64,000 nucleotides of DNA from Hippophae tibetana (Eukaryota; Streptophyta; Magnoliopsida; Rosales; Elaeagnaceae). The DNA lies in NCBI GenBank assembly GCA_037013495.1, contig JAZDXN010000029.1, forward strand, positions 4,290,501-4,354,500. Direction: 5' to 3'. The translations under genes were made by a program, and so were the position numbers. The notes beneath the pieces are model-generated. The model was given only the letters and a program-made list of their open reading frames with translations, searched no databases and was not told the DNA's origin. Shown here piece by piece: positions 25,201 through 39,387 of this stretch (its first letter is position 1; the number at the start of each line of letters is the position of its first letter).

Positions 25201-27832
25201 GTCATAACTTTTGACTCGTTTGTCAAAACGTCTATTATAATAAATCAAACCAAAGGTCGTATCGATATCCATAATCTTAGCTGACCTGGCTATAGAAATT
25301 CATTACTTGATCCTAAATTCTATCATTTACATCACTTATCGAGGGTTTAAAGTTTTTGTCACATATTTTACATTTTTGGTTTTATTCAATAGAGTTGTAA
25401 TGAAGATAGATGAGTCGACCAAGAGTATGTTGAAAAATATTCTAATGAATCTTAATATAATACAAATAATTTCATGATCCAATAAAAGAAATGAGAACAA
25501 AAAAAGAAAAGGAGTGCTACTTTTTGAAGTTTTCCAAAACATATTTGAGAAATCTAAGTTGTACCTTGAAACGGTCATAACTTTTAACACGTGTTTAAAA
25601 ATGACTATTAAAGTATATCAAACCGAAGGTCGCATCGATATCCATAATATTAGCTGACCTGGCAATAGAAATTCATTACTTGATCCTAAATTCTATCATT
25701 TACATCACTTATCGAGGGTTTAAAGTTTTTGTCACATATTTTACATTTTTGGTTTTATTCAATAGAGTTGTAATGAAGATAGATGAGTCGACCAAGAGTA
25801 TGTTGAAAAATATTCTAATGAATCTTAATATAATACAAATAATTTCATGATCCAATAAAAGAAATGAGAAGAAAAAAAGAAAAGGAGTGCTACTTTTTAA
25901 CGTTTTCCAAAACGTATTTGAGAAATAGGAGTTGTAGCTTGAAACGGTCATAACTTTTGACTCGTGTGTCAAAACGTCTATTATAATAAATCAAACCAAA
26001 GGTCGTATCGAATTCCATAATCTTAGCTGAACTGGCTATAGAAATTCTTTAGTTGATCCTAAATTCTATCATTTACATCACTTATCGAGGGTTTAAAGTT
26101 TTTGTCACATATTTTACATTTTTGGTTTTATTCAACAGAGTTGTAATGAAGATGGATGAGCCGACCAAGTGTATGTTTAAAAATAAACTAAGGACTAAGA
26201 ATATAATAAAATAATTTCATGATCCAATTAAAGAAATGAGAAGAAAAAAGAAGAGGCGTGCTACTCTTCAAAGTTTTAAAAAACAATATTTGATAAATCA
26301 AAGTTTTACCTTTAAACGGGCATAACGTTTGACTCGTGTGTCAAAATGTCTATTATAATAAATCAAACCAAAGGTCGTATCGATTTCCATAATCTTAGCT
26401 GGCCTGCCTATAGAAATTCATTACTTGATCCTAAATTCCATCATTTACATCACTTATCGATGGTTTAAAGTATGTCACATATTTTACATTTTTGGTTTTA
26501 TTCAATAGAGTTGGAATGAAGATAGATGATTCGACCAACAGTATGTTTAAAAATATTCTAATGAATATTATTATTATACAAATAATTTCGTGATCCAATA
26601 AAAGAAATGAGAAGAAAAAAGCAAAGGAGTTCTACTTTTTAACGTTTTCCAAAACATATTTGAGAAATAGGAGTTGTAGCTTGAAACGGTCATAAATTTT
26701 GACTCGTTTGTCAAAACGTCTATTATAATAAATCAAACCAAAGGTCGTATCGATATCCATAATCTTAGCTGACCTGGCTATAGAAATTCATTACTTGATC
26801 CTAAATTCTATCATTTACATCACTTATCGAGAGTTTAAAGTTTTTGCCACATATTTTACAATTTTGGTTTTATTCAATATAGTTGCAATGAAGATGAATG
26901 AGCCGACCAAGAGTATGTTTAGAAATAAACTAATGACTAAGAATATAATACAAATAATTTCATGATCCAATTAAAGAAATGAGAATAAAAAAGAAGAGGC
27001 GTGCTACCGTTCAAAGTTTTAAAAAAACAATATTTGATAAATCGAAGTTTTACCTTTAAACGGATATAACGTTTGACTCGTGTGTCAAAACGTCTATTAT
27101 AATAAATCAAACAAAAGGTCGTATCGATTTCCATAATCTTAGCTGGCCTGGGTATAGAAGTTCATTACTTGATCCTAAATTATATTATTTACATCACTTA
27201 TCAAGGGTTTCCAATTTTTGTTACGTATTTTACATTTTTTATTTAATTCAATAGAGTTGTAATGAAGATAGATGAGTCAACCAAGAGTATGTTTAAAAAT
27301 ATTCTAATGAATCTTAATATAATACGAATAATATCATGATCCAATAAAAGAAATGAGAAGAAAAAATGAAAAGGAGTGCTACTTTTTAACGTTTTCCAAA
27401 ACATATTTGAGAAATAGGAGTTGTAGCTTGAAACGGTCATAACTTTTGACTCGTTTGTCAAAACGTCTATTATAATAAATCAAACCAAAGGTCGTATCGA
27501 TATCCATAATCTTAGCTGACCTGGCTATAGAAATTCATTACTTGATCCTAAATTCTATCATTTACATCACTTATCGAGGGTTTAAAGTTTTTGTCACATA
27601 TTTTACATTTTTGGTTTTATTCAATAGAGTTGTAATGAAGATAGATGAGTCGACCAAGAGTATGTTGAAAAATATTCTAATGAATCTTAATATAATACAA
27701 ATAATTTCATGATCCAATAAAAGAAATGAGAAGAAAAAAAGAAAAGGAGTGCTACTTTTTAACGTTTTCCAAAACGTATTTGAGAAATAGGAGTTGTAGC
27801 TTGAAACGGTCATAACTTTTGACTCGTGTGTC
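22239..27832. repeat. HOR-III unit 3: 15-mer, 5594 bp
   Basis: Monomer starts: 22239 D, 22611 A/E, 22984 B, 23358 C, 23731 A/B, 24105 C, 24478 A/B, 24852 C, 25225 A', 25598 A, 25971 D, 26343 E, 26713 B, 27087 C, 27460 A. It has two A/B-C dimers like unit 1, but it shares with unit 2 the private marks TCATAATCCAATTGAAG, CATTTGACTCG and CTTCGCAGGCC in its B. Confidence 0.88.
23731..25224. repeat. A/B-C dimer repeat, two copies (HOR-III unit 3)
   Basis: Dimers start at 23731 (AATGAATC form) and 24478 (AACGAATC form). This is the two-dimer allele of the variable segment. The C at 24105 has a private AATAGGGTTG change. Confidence 0.83.
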
Positions 27833-29694
27833 AAAACGTCTATTATAATAAATCAAACCAAAGGTCGTATCGAATTCCATAATCTTAGCTGAACTGGCTA
27901 TAGAAATTCTTTAGTTGATCCTAAATTCTATCATTTACATCACTAATCGAGGGTTTAAAGTTTTTGTCACATATTTTACATTTTTGGTTTTATTCAACAG
28001 AGTTGTAATGACGATGGATGAGCCGACCAAGTGTATGTTTAAAAATAAACTAAGGACTAAGAATATAATAAAATAATTTCATGATCCAATTAAAGAAATG
28101 AGAAGAAAAAAGAAGAGGCGTGCTACTCTTCAAAGTTTTAAAAAACAATATTTGATAAATCAAAGGTTTACCTTTAAACGGGCATAACGTTTGACTCGTG
28201 TGTCAAAACGCCTATTATAATAAATCAAACCAAAGGTCGTATCGATTTCCATAATCTTAGCTGGCCTGCCTATAGAAATTCATTACTTGATCCTAAATCC
28301 CGTCATTTACATCACTTATCGATGGTTTAAAGTATGTCACATATTTTACATTTTTGGTTTTATTCAATAGAGTTGGAATGAAGATAGATGATTCGACCAA
28401 CAGTATGTTTAAAAATATTCTAATGAATATTATTATAATACAAATAATTTCGTGATCCAATAAAAGAAATGAGAAGAAAAAAGAAAAGGAGTTCTACTTT
28501 TTAACGTTTTCCAAAACATATTTGAGAAATAGGAGTTGTAGCTTGAAACGGTAATAACTTTTGACTCGTGTGTCAAAACATCTATTATAATAAATCAAAG
28601 CAAAGGTCATATCGATATCCATAATCTGAGCTGACCTGGCTATAGAAATTCATTACTTGATCCTAAATTCTATCATTTACATCAACTATCGAGAGTTTAA
28701 AATTTTGTCACATATTTTACAATTTTGGTTTTATTCAATATAGTTGCAATGAAGATGAATGAGCCGACCAAGAGTATGTTTAAAAATAAACTAATGACTA
28801 AGAATATAATACAAATAATTTCATGATCCAATTAGAGAAATGAGAATAAAAAAGAAGAGGCGTGCTACCGTTCAATGTTTTAAAAAAACAATATTTGATA
28901 AATCGAAGTTTTACCTTTAAACGGGTATAACGTTTGACTCGTGTGTCAAAACGTCTATTATAATAAATCAAACAAAAGGTCGTATCGATTTCCATAATCT
29001 TAGCTGGCCTGGGTATAGAAGTTCATTACTTGATCCTAAATTATATTATTTACATCACTTATCAAGGGTTTCCAATTTTTGTTACGTATTTTACATTTTT
29101 TATTTAATTCAATAGAGTTGTAATGAAGATAGATGAGTCAACCAAGAGTATGTTTAAAAATATTCTAATGAATCTTAATATAATACGAATAATATCATGA
29201 TCCAATAAAAGAAATGAGAAGAAAAAATGAAAAAGGAGTGCTACTTTTTAATGTTTTCCAAAACATATTTGAGAAATAGGAGTTGTAGCTTGAAACGGTC
29301 ATAACTTTTGACTCGTTTGTCAAAACGTCTATTATAATAAATCAAACCAAAGGTCGTATCGATATCCATAATCTTAGCTGACCTGGCTATAGAAATTCAT
29401 TACTTGATCCTAAATTCTATCATTTACATCACTTATCGAGGGTTTAAAGTTTTTGTCACATATTTTACATTTTTGGTTTTATTCAATAGAGTTGTAATGA
29501 AGATAGATGAGTCGACCAAGAGTATGTTGAAAAATATTCTAATGAATCTTAATATAATACAAATAATTTCATGATCCAATAAAAGAAATGAGAAGAAAAA
29601 AAGAAAAGGAGTGCTACTTTTTAACATTTTCCAAAACATATTTGAGAAATAGGAGTTGTAGCTTGAAACGGTCATAACTTTTGACTCGTGTGTC
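27833..29694. repeat. HOR-IV pentamer D-E-B-C-A, 1862 bp
   Basis: Monomer starts: 27833 D, 28205 E, 28575 B, 28948 C, 29322 A. It continues in phase from the last five monomers of HOR-III unit 3 (25971-27832), so three consecutive pentamers cover 25971-31555. Private marks include TAATGACGATGG in D, shared with the next unit, and GGGTTTAAAATTTTGTC before B. Confidence 0.88.
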
Positions 29695-31555
29695 AAAACG
29701 TCTATTATAATAAATCAAACCAAAGGTCGTATCGAATTCCATAATCTTAGCTGAACTGGCTATAGAAATTCTTTAGTTGATCCTAAATTCTATCATTTAC
29801 ATCACTTATCGAGGGTTTAAAGTTTTTGTCACATATTTTACATTTTTGGTTTTATTCAACAGAGTTGTAATGACGATGGATGAGCCGACCAAGTGTATGT
29901 TTAAAAATAAACTAAGGACTAAGAATATAATAATATAATTTCATGATCCAATTAAAGAAATGAGAAGAAAAAAGAAGAGGCGTGCTACTCTTCAAAGTTT
30001 TAAAAAACAATATTTGATAAATCAAAGTTTTACCTTTAAACGGGCATAACGTTTGACTCGTGTGTCAAAATGTCTATTATAATAAATCAAACCAAAGGTC
30101 GTATCGATTTCCATAATCTTAGCTGGCCTGCCTATAGAAATTCATTACTTGATCCTAAATTCCGTCATTTACATCACTTATCGATGGTTTAAAGTATGTC
30201 ACATATTTTACATTTTTGGTTTTATTCAATAGAGTTGGAATGAAGATAGATGATTCGACCAACAGTATGTTTAAAAATATTCTAATGAATATTATTATAA
30301 TACAAATAATTTCGTGATCCAATAAAAGAAATGAGAAGAAAAAAGAAAAGGAGTTCTACTTTTTAACGTTTTCCAAAACATATTTGAGAAATAGGAGTTG
30401 TAGCTTGAAACGGTAATAACTTTTGACTCGTGTGTCAAAACATCTATTATAATAAATCAAAGCAAAGGTCATATCGATATCCATAATCTGAGCTGACCTG
30501 GCTATAGAAATTCATTACTTGATCCTAAATTCTATCATTTACATCAACTATCGAGAGTTTAAAATTTTGTCACATATTTTACAATTTTGGTTTTATTCAA
30601 TATAGTTGCAATGAAGATGAATGAGCCGACCAAGAGTATGTTTAAAAATAAACTAATGACTAAGAATATAATACAAATAATTTCATGATCCAATTAAAGA
30701 AATGAGAATAAAAAAGAAGAGGCGTGCTACCGTTCAAAGTTTTAAAAAAACAATATTTGATAAATCAAAGTTTTACCTTTAAACGGGTATAACGTTTGAC
30801 TCGTGTGTCAAAACGTCTATTATAATAAATCAAACAAAAGGTCGTATCGATTTCCATAATCTTAGCTGGCCTGGGTATAGAAGTTCATTACTTGATCCTA
30901 AATTATATTATTTACATCACTTATCGAGGGTTTCCAATTTTTGTTACGTATTTTACATTTTTTATTTAATTCAATAGAGTTGTAATGAAGATAGATGAGT
31001 CAACCAAGAGTATGTTTAAAAATATTCTAATAAATCTTAATATAATACAAATAATTTCATGATCCAATAAAAGAAATGAGAAGAAAAAAAGAAAAGGAGT
31101 GCTACTTTTTAACGTTTTCCAAAACATATTTGAGAAATAGGAGTTGTAGCTTGAAACGGTCATAACTTTTGACTCGTTTGTCAAAACGTCTATTATAATA
31201 AATCAAACCAAAGGTCGTATCGATATCCATAATCTTAGCTGACCTGGCTATAGAAATTCATTACTTGATCCTAGATTCTATCATTTACATCACTTATCGA
31301 GGGTTTAAAGTTTTTGTCACATATTTTACATTTTTGGTTTTATTCAATAGAGTTGTAATGAAGATAGATGAGTCGACCAAGATTATGTTGAAAAATATTC
31401 TAATGAATCTTAATATAATCCAAATAATTTCATGATCCAATAAAAGAAATGAGAAGAAAAAAAGAAAAGGAGTGCTACTTTTTAACGTTTTCCAAAACAT
31501 ATTTGAGAAATAGGAGTTGTAGCTTGAAACGGTCATAACTTTTGACTCGTGTGTC
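29695..31555. repeat. HOR-IV pentamer D-E-B-C-A, 1861 bp
   Basis: Monomer starts: 29695 D, 30067 E, 30437 B, 30810 C, 31183 A. It closely matches the previous unit, with D having AATAATATAATTTC. The final A (31183) carries AAGATTATGTTG and TATAATCCAAATAATTTC. It is almost the same as the A at 33047, so it also seeds the next block. Confidence 0.88.
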
Positions 31556-33419
31556 AAAACATCTATTATAATAAATCAAACCAAAGGTCGTAACGAATTC
31601 CATAATCTTAGCTAAACTGGCTATAGAAATTCTTTAGTTGATCCTAAATTCTTTCATTTACATCACTTATCAAGGGTTTAAAGTTTTTGTCACATATTTT
31701 ACATTTTTGGTTTTATTCAACAGAGTTGTAATGAAGATGGATGAGCCAACCAAGTGTATGTTTAAAAATAAATTAAGGACTAAGAATATAATAAAATAAT
31801 TTCATGATCCAATTAAAGAAATGAGAAGAAAAAAGAAGAGGCGTGCTACTCTTCAAAGTTTTAAAAAACAATATTTGATAAATCAAAGTTTTACCTTTAA
31901 ACGGGCATAACGTTTGACTCATGTGTCAAAACGTCTATTATAATAAATCAAACCAAAGGTCGTATCGATTTCCATAAACTTAGCTGGCCTGCCTATAGAA
32001 ATTCATTACTTGATCCTAAATTCTATCATTTACATCACTTATCGAGGGTTTAAAGTTTTTGTCACATATTTTACATTTTTTATTTAATTCAATAGAGTTG
32101 TAATGAAGATAGATGAGTCAACCAAGAGTATGTTTAAAAATATTCTAATGAATCTTAATATAATACAAATAATTTCATGATCCAATAAAAGAAATGAGAA
32201 GAAAAAAAGAAAAGGAGTGCTACTTTTTAACGTTTTCCAAAACATATTTGAGAAATAGGAGTTGTAGCTTGAAACGGTCATAACGTTTGACTCGTGTGTC
32301 AAAACGTCTATTATAATAAATCAAACAAAAGGTCGTATCGATTTTTATAATCTTAGCTGGCCTGGGTATAGGAGTTCATTACTTGATCCTAAATTATATT
32401 ATTTACATCACTTATCGAGGGTTTCCAATTTTTGTTACGTATTTTACATTTTTTAATTAATTCAATAGAGTTGTAATGAAGATAGATGAGTCAACCAAGA
32501 GTATGTTTAAAACTATTCTAATAAATCTTAATATAATACAAATAATTTCATGATCCAATAAAAGAAATGAGAAGAAAAAAAGAAAAGGAGTGCTACTTTT
32601 TAACGTTTTCCAAAACATATTTGAGAAATAGGAGTTGTAGCTTGAAACGGTCATAACTATTGACTCGTTTGTCAAAACGTCTATTATAATAAATCAATCC
32701 AAAGGTCGTATCGATATCCATAATCTTAGCTGACCTGGCTATAGAAATTCATTACTTGATCCTAAATTCTATCATTTACATCACTTATCGAGGGTTTAAT
32801 GTTTTTGTCACATATTTTACATTTTTGGTTTTATTCTATAGAGTTGTAATGAAGATAGATGAGTCGACCAAGAGTATGTTTAAAAATATTCTAATGAATC
32901 TTAATATAATACAAATAATTTCATGATCCAACAAAAGAAATGAGAAGAAAAAAAGAAAAGGAGTGCTACTTTTTAACGTTTTCCAAAACATATTTGAGAA
33001 ATAGGAGTTGTAGCTTGAAACGGTCATAACTTTTGACTCGTTTGTCAAAACGTCTAATATAATAAATCAAACCAAAGGTCGTATTGATATCCATAATCTT
33101 AGCTGACCTGGCTATAGAAATTCATTACTTGATCCTAAATTCTATCATTTACATCACTTATCGAGGGTTTAAAGTTTTTGTCACATATTTTACATTTTTG
33201 GTTTTATTCAATAGAGTTGTAATGAAGATAGATGAGTCGACCAAGATTATGTTGAAAAATATTCTAATGAATCTTAATATAATCCAAATAATTTCATGAT
33301 CCAATAAAAGAAATGAGAAGAAAAAAAGAAAAGGAGTGCTACTTTTTAACGTTTTCCAAAACATATTTGAGAAATAGGAGTTGTAGCTTGAAACGGTCAT
33401 AACTTTTGACTCGTGTGTC
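31556..33419. repeat. HOR-V pentamer D-C-C-A2-A, 1864 bp
   Basis: Monomer starts: 31556 D, 31928 C, 32301 C, 32674 A2, 33047 A. The D has GAGCCAACC and AAATTAAGGAC. The first C lacks the usual C start (it has GTTTAAAGTTTTTGTC before ATTTAATTC) and ends with a B-like CATAACGTTTGAC and AAACAAAAGG tail, so a B monomer appears to have been lost by recombination. The second C has AAAACTATTC. Confidence 0.85.
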
Positions 33420-34910
33420 AAAACATCTATTATAATAAATCAAACCAAAGGTCGTAACGAATTCCATAATCTTAGCTGAACTGGCTATAGAAATTCTTTA
33501 GTTGATCCTAAATTCTTTCATTTACATCACTTATCAAGGGTTTAAAGTTTTTGTCACATATTTTACATTTTTGGTTTTATTCAACAGAGTTGTAATGAAG
33601 ATGGATGAGCCAACCAAGTGTATGTTTAAAAATAAATTAAGGACTAAGAATATAATAAAATAATTTCATGATCCAATTAAAGAAATGAGAAGAAAAAAGA
33701 AGAGGCGTGCTACTCTTCAAAGTTTTAAAAAACAATATTTGATAAATCAAAGTTTTACCTTTAAACGGGCATAACGTTTGACTCATGTGTCAAAACGTCT
33801 ATTATAATAAATCAAACCAAAGGTCGTATCGATTTCCATAAACTTAGCTGGCCTGCCTATAGAAATTCATTACTTGATCCTAAATTCTATCATTTACATC
33901 ACCTATCGAGGGTTTAAAGTTTTTGTCACATATTTTACATTTTTTATTTAATTCAATAGAGTTGTAATGAAGATAGATGAGTCAACCAAGAGTATGTTTA
34001 AAAATATTCTAATGAATCTTAATATAATACAAATAATTTCATGATCCAATAAAAGAAATGAGAAGAAAAAAAGAAAAGGAGTGCTACTTTTTAACGTTTT
34101 CCAAAACATATTTGAGAAATAGGAGTTGTAGCTTGAAACGGTCATAACGTTTGACTCGTGTGTCAAAACGTCTATTATAATAAATCAAACAAAAGGTCGT
34201 ATCGATTTCCATAATCTTAGCTGGCCTGGGTATAGGAGTTCATTACTTGATCCTAAATTATATTATTTACATCACTTATCGAGGGTTTCCAATTTTTGTT
34301 ACGTATTTTACATTTTTTATTTAATTCAATAGAGTTGTAATGAAGATAGATGAGTCAACCAAGAGTATGTTTAAAACTATTCTAATAAATCTTAATATAA
34401 TACAAATAATTTCATGATCCAATAAAAGAAATGAGAAGAAAAAAAGAAAAGGAGTGCTACTTTTTAACGTTTTCCAAAACATATTTGAGAAATAGGAGTT
34501 GTAGCTTGAAACGGTCATAACTTTTGACTCGTTTGTCAAAACGTCTATTATAATAAATCAAACCAAAGGTCGTATCGATATCCATAATCTTAGCTGACCT
34601 GGCTATAGAAATTCATTACTTGATCCTAAATTCTATCATTTACATCACTTATCGAGGGTTTAAAGTTTTTGTCACATATTTTACATTTTTGGTTTTATTC
34701 TATAGAGTTGTAATGAAGATAGATGAGTCGACCAAGAGTATGTTTAAAAATATTCTAATGAATCTTAATATAATACAAATAATTTCATGATCCAACAAAA
34801 GAAATGAGAAGAAAAAAAGAAAAGGAGTGCTACTTTTTAACGTTTTCCAAAACATATTTGAGAAATAGGAGTTGTAGCTTGAAACGGTCATAACTTTTGA
34901 CTCGTTTGTC
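33420..34910. repeat. HOR-V second unit, four monomers D-C-C-A2
   Basis: Monomer starts: 33420 D, 33792 C, 34165 C, 34538 A2. It repeats 31556-33046 with few changes, at a period of 1864. The part from 34165 is also the start of the 8206-bp HOR-VI unit, so the two periodicities overlap. Confidence 0.85.
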
Positions 34911-35657
34911 AAAACGTCTATTATAATAAATCAAACCAAAGGTCGTATCGATATCCATAATCTTAGCTGACCTGGCTATAGAAATTCATTACTTGATCCT
35001 AAATTCTATCATTTACATCACTTATCGAGAGTTTAAAGTTTTTGTCACATATTTTACAATTTTGGTTTTATTCAATATAGTTGCAATGAAGATGAATGAG
35101 CCGACCAAGAGTATGTTTAAAAATAAATTAATGCCTAAGAATATAATACAAATAATTTCATGATCCCATTAAAGAAATGAGAATAAAAAAGAAGAGGCGT
35201 GCTACCGTTCAAAGTTTTAAAAAAACAATATTTGATAAATCAAAGTTTTACCTTTAAACGGGTATAACGTTTGACTCGTGTGTCAAAACGTCTATTATAA
35301 TAAATCAAACAAAAGGTCGTATCGATTTCCATAATCTTAGTTGGCCTGGGTATAGAAGTTCATTACTTGATCCTAAATTATATTATTTACATCACTTATC
35401 GAGGGTTTCCAATTTTTGTTACGTATTTTACATTTTTTATTTAATTCAATAGAGTTGTAATGAAGATAGATGAGTCAACCAAGAGTATGTTTAAAAATAT
35501 TCTAATAAATCTTAATATAATACAAATAATTTCATGATCCAATAAAAGAAATGAGAAGAAAAAAAGAAAAGGAGTGCTACTTTTTAACGTTTTCCAAAAC
35601 ATATTTGAGAAATAGGAGTTGTAGCTTGAAACGGTCATAACTTTTGACTCGTTTGTC

Positions 35658-37150
35658 AAAACGTCTATTATAATAAATCAAACCAAAGGTCGTATCGATA
35701 TCCATAATCTTAGCTGACCTGGCTTTAGAAATTCATTACTTGATCCTAAATTCTATCATTTACATCACTTATCGAGGGTTTAAAGTTTTTGTCACATATT
35801 TTACATTTTTGGTTTTATTCTATAGAGTTGTAATGAAGATAGATGAGTCGACCAAGAGTATGTTGGAAAATATTCTAATGAATCTTAATATAATACAAAT
35901 AATTTCATGATCCAATAAAAGAAATGAGAAGAAAAAAAGAAAAGGAGTGCTACTTTTTAACGTTTTCCAAAACATATTTGAGAAATAGGAGTTGTAGCTT
36001 GAAACGGTCATAACTTTTGACTCGTTTGTCAAAACGTCTATTATAATAAATCAAACCAAAGGTCGTATCGATATCCATAATCTTAGCTGACCTGGCTATA
36101 GAAATTCATTACTTGATCCTAAATTCTATCATTTACATCACTTATCGAGGGTTTAAAGTTTTTGTCACATATTTTACATTTTTGGTTTTATTCTATAGAG
36201 TTGTAATGAAGATAGATGAGTCGACCAAGAGTATGTTTAAAAATATTCTAATGAATCTTAATATAATACAAATAATTTCATGATCCAACAAAAGAAATGA
36301 GAAGAAAAAAAGGAAAAGGAGTGCTACTTTTTAACGTTTTCCAAAACATATTTGAGAAATAGGAGTTGTAGCTTGAAACGGTCATAACTTTTGACTCGTT
36401 TGTCAAAACGTCTATTATAATAAATCAAACCAAAGGTCGTATCGATATCCATAATCTTAGCTGACCTGGCTATAGAAATTCATTACTTGATCCTAAATTC
36501 TATGATTTACATCACTTATCGAGGGTTTAAAGTTTTTGTCACATATTTTACATTTTTGGTTTTATTCTATAGAGTTGTAATGAAGATAGATGAGTCGACC
36601 AAGAGTATGTTGAAAAATATTCTAATGAATCTTAATATAATACAAATAATTTCATGATCCAATAAAAGAAATGAGAAGAAAAAAAGAAAAGGAGTGCTAT
36701 TTTTTAACGTTTTCCAAAACATATTTGAGAAATAGGAGTTGTAGCTTGAAACGGTCATAACTTTTGACTCGTGTGTCAAAACGTCTATTATAATAAATCA
36801 AACCAAAGGTCATATCGAATTCCATAATCTTAGCTGAACTGGCTATAGAAATTCATTACTTGATCCTAAATTCTATCATTTACATCACTTATCGAGGGTT
36901 TAAAGTTTTTGTCACATATTTTACATTTTTGGTTTTATTCTATAGAGTTGTAATGAAGATAGATGAGTCGACCAAGAGTATGTTGGAAAATATTCTAATG
37001 AATCTTAATATAATACAAATAATTTCATGATCCAATAAAAGAAATGAGAAGAAAAAAAGAAAAGGAGTGCTACTTTTTAACGTTTTCCAAAACATATTTG
37101 AGAAATAGGAGTTGTAGCTTGAAACGGTCATAACTTTTGACTCGTTTGTC
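35658..37150. repeat. Run of four consecutive A2 monomers
   Basis: Four type-1 A2 monomers start at 35658, 36031, 36405 and 36778, with no type-2 monomer between them. The third to fourth step carries an EcoRI-type tail (TCATATCGAATTCC). Elsewhere type-1 and type-2 bodies largely alternate. The copy in unit 2 is at 43864-45356. Confidence 0.85.
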
Positions 37151-37523
37151 AAAACGTCTATTATAATAAATCAAACCAAAGGTCGTATCGATATCCATAA
37201 TCTTAGCTGACCTGGCTATAGAAGTTCATTACTTGATCCTAAATTATATTATTTACATCACTTATCGAGGGTTTCCAATTTTTGTTACGTATTTTACATT
37301 TTTTATTTAATTCAATAGAGTTGTAATGAAGATAGATGAGTCAACCAAGAGTATGTTTAAAAATATTCTAATAAATCTTAATATAATACAAATAATTTCA
37401 TGATCCAATAAAAGAAATGAGAAGAAAAAAAGAAAAGGAGTGCTACTTTTTAACGTTTTCCAAAACATATTTGAGAAATAGGAGTTGTAGCTTGAAACGG
37501 TCATAACTTTTGACTCGTTTGTC

Positions 37524-37896
37524 AAAACGTCTATTATAATAAATCAAACCAAAGGTCGTATCGATATCCATAATCTTAGCTGACCTGGCTATAGAAATTC
37601 ATTACTTGATCCTAAATTCTATCATTTACATCACTTATCGAGGGTTTAAAGTTTTTGTCACATATTTTACATTTTTGGTTTTATTCTATAGAGTTGTAAT
37701 GAAGATAGATGAGTCGACCAAGAGTATGTTGGAAAATATTCTAATGAATCTTAATATAATACAAATAATTTCATGATCCAATAAAAGAAATGAGAAGAAA
37801 AAAAGAAAAGGAGTGCTACTTTTTAACGTTTTCCAAAACATATTTGAGAAATAGGAGTTGTAGCTTGAAACGGTCATAACTTTTGACTCGTGTGTC
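37524..37896 (+). repeat. Satellite monomer subtype A2, exemplar, 373 bp
   Basis: A2 is A with GGTTTTATTCTATAGAGTTG in place of TTCAATAGAG. Many copies also have ATGTTGGAAAATATTC or ATGTTTAAAAATATTC. It appears first at 32674 and is confined to 32.6-48.7 kb, where it replaces A and forms tandem runs. It is a regional amplification marker. Confidence 0.85.
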
Positions 37897-39387
37897 AAAA
37901 CGTCTATTATAATAAATCAAACCAAAGGTCATATCGAATTCCATAATCTTAGCTGAACTGGCTATAGAAATTCTTTAGTTGATCCTAAATTCTATCATTT
38001 ACATCACTTATCGAGGGTTTAAAGTTTTTGTCACATATTTTACATTTTTGGTTTTATTCAACAGAGTTGTAATGAAGCTGGATGGGCCGACCAAGTGTAT
38101 GTTTAAAAATAAACTAAGGACTAAGAATATAATAAAATAATTTCATGATCCAATTAAAGAATTGAGAAGAAAAAAGAAGAGGCGTGCTACTCTTCAAGGT
38201 TTTAAAAAACAATATTTGATAAATCAAAGTTTTACCTTTAAACGGGCATAACGTTTGACTCGTGTGTCAAAACGTCTATTATAATAAATCAAACCAAACG
38301 TCGTATCGATTTCCAAAATCTTAGCTGACCTGCCTATAGAAATTCATTACTTGATCCTAAATTACATCATTTACATCACTTATCGAGGGTTTCCAATTTT
38401 TTTTACGTATTTTACATTTTTTATTTAATTCAATAGAGTTGTAATGAAGATAGATGAGTCAACCAAGAGTATGTTTAAAAATATTCTAATAAATCTTAAT
38501 ATAATACAAATAATTTCATGATCTAATAAAAGAAATGAGAAGAAAAAAAGAAAAGGAGTGCTACTTTTTAACGTTTTCCAAAACATATTTGAGAAATAGG
38601 AGTTGTAGCTTGAAACGGTCATAACTTTTGACTCGTTTGTCAAAACGTCTATTATAATAAATCAAACCAAAGGTCGTATCGATATCCATAATCTTAGCTG
38701 ACCTGGCTATAGAAATTCATTACTTGATCCTAAATTCGATCATTTACATCACTTATCGAGGGTTTAAAGTTTTTGTCACATATTTTACATTTTTGGTTTT
38801 ATTCTATAGAGTTGTAATGAAGATAGATGAGTCGACCAAGAGTATGTTGAAAAATATTCTAATGAATCTTAATATAATACAAATAATTTCATGATCCAAT
38901 AAAAGAAATGAGAAGAAAAAAAGAAAAGGAGTGCTATTTTTTAACGTTTTCCAAAACATATTTGAGAAATAGGAGTTGTAGCTTGAAACGGTCATAACTT
39001 TTGACTCGTTTGTCAAAACGTCTATTATAATAAATCAAACCAAAGGTCGTATCGATATCCATAATCTTAGCTGACCTGGCTATAGAAATTCATTACTTGA
39101 TCCTAAATTCTATCATTTACATCACTTATGGAGGTTTTAAAGTTTTTGTCACATATTTTATATTTTTGGTTTTATTCTATAGAGTTGTAATGAAGATAGA
39201 TGAGTCGACCAAGAGTATGTTGACAAATATTCTAATGAATCTTAATATAATACAAATAATTTCATGATCCAATAAAAGAAATGAGAAGAAAAAAAGAAAA
39301 GGATTGCTACTTTTTAACGTTTTCCAAAACATATTTGAGAAATAGGAGTTGTAGCTTGAAACGGTCATAACTTTTGACTCGTGTGTC

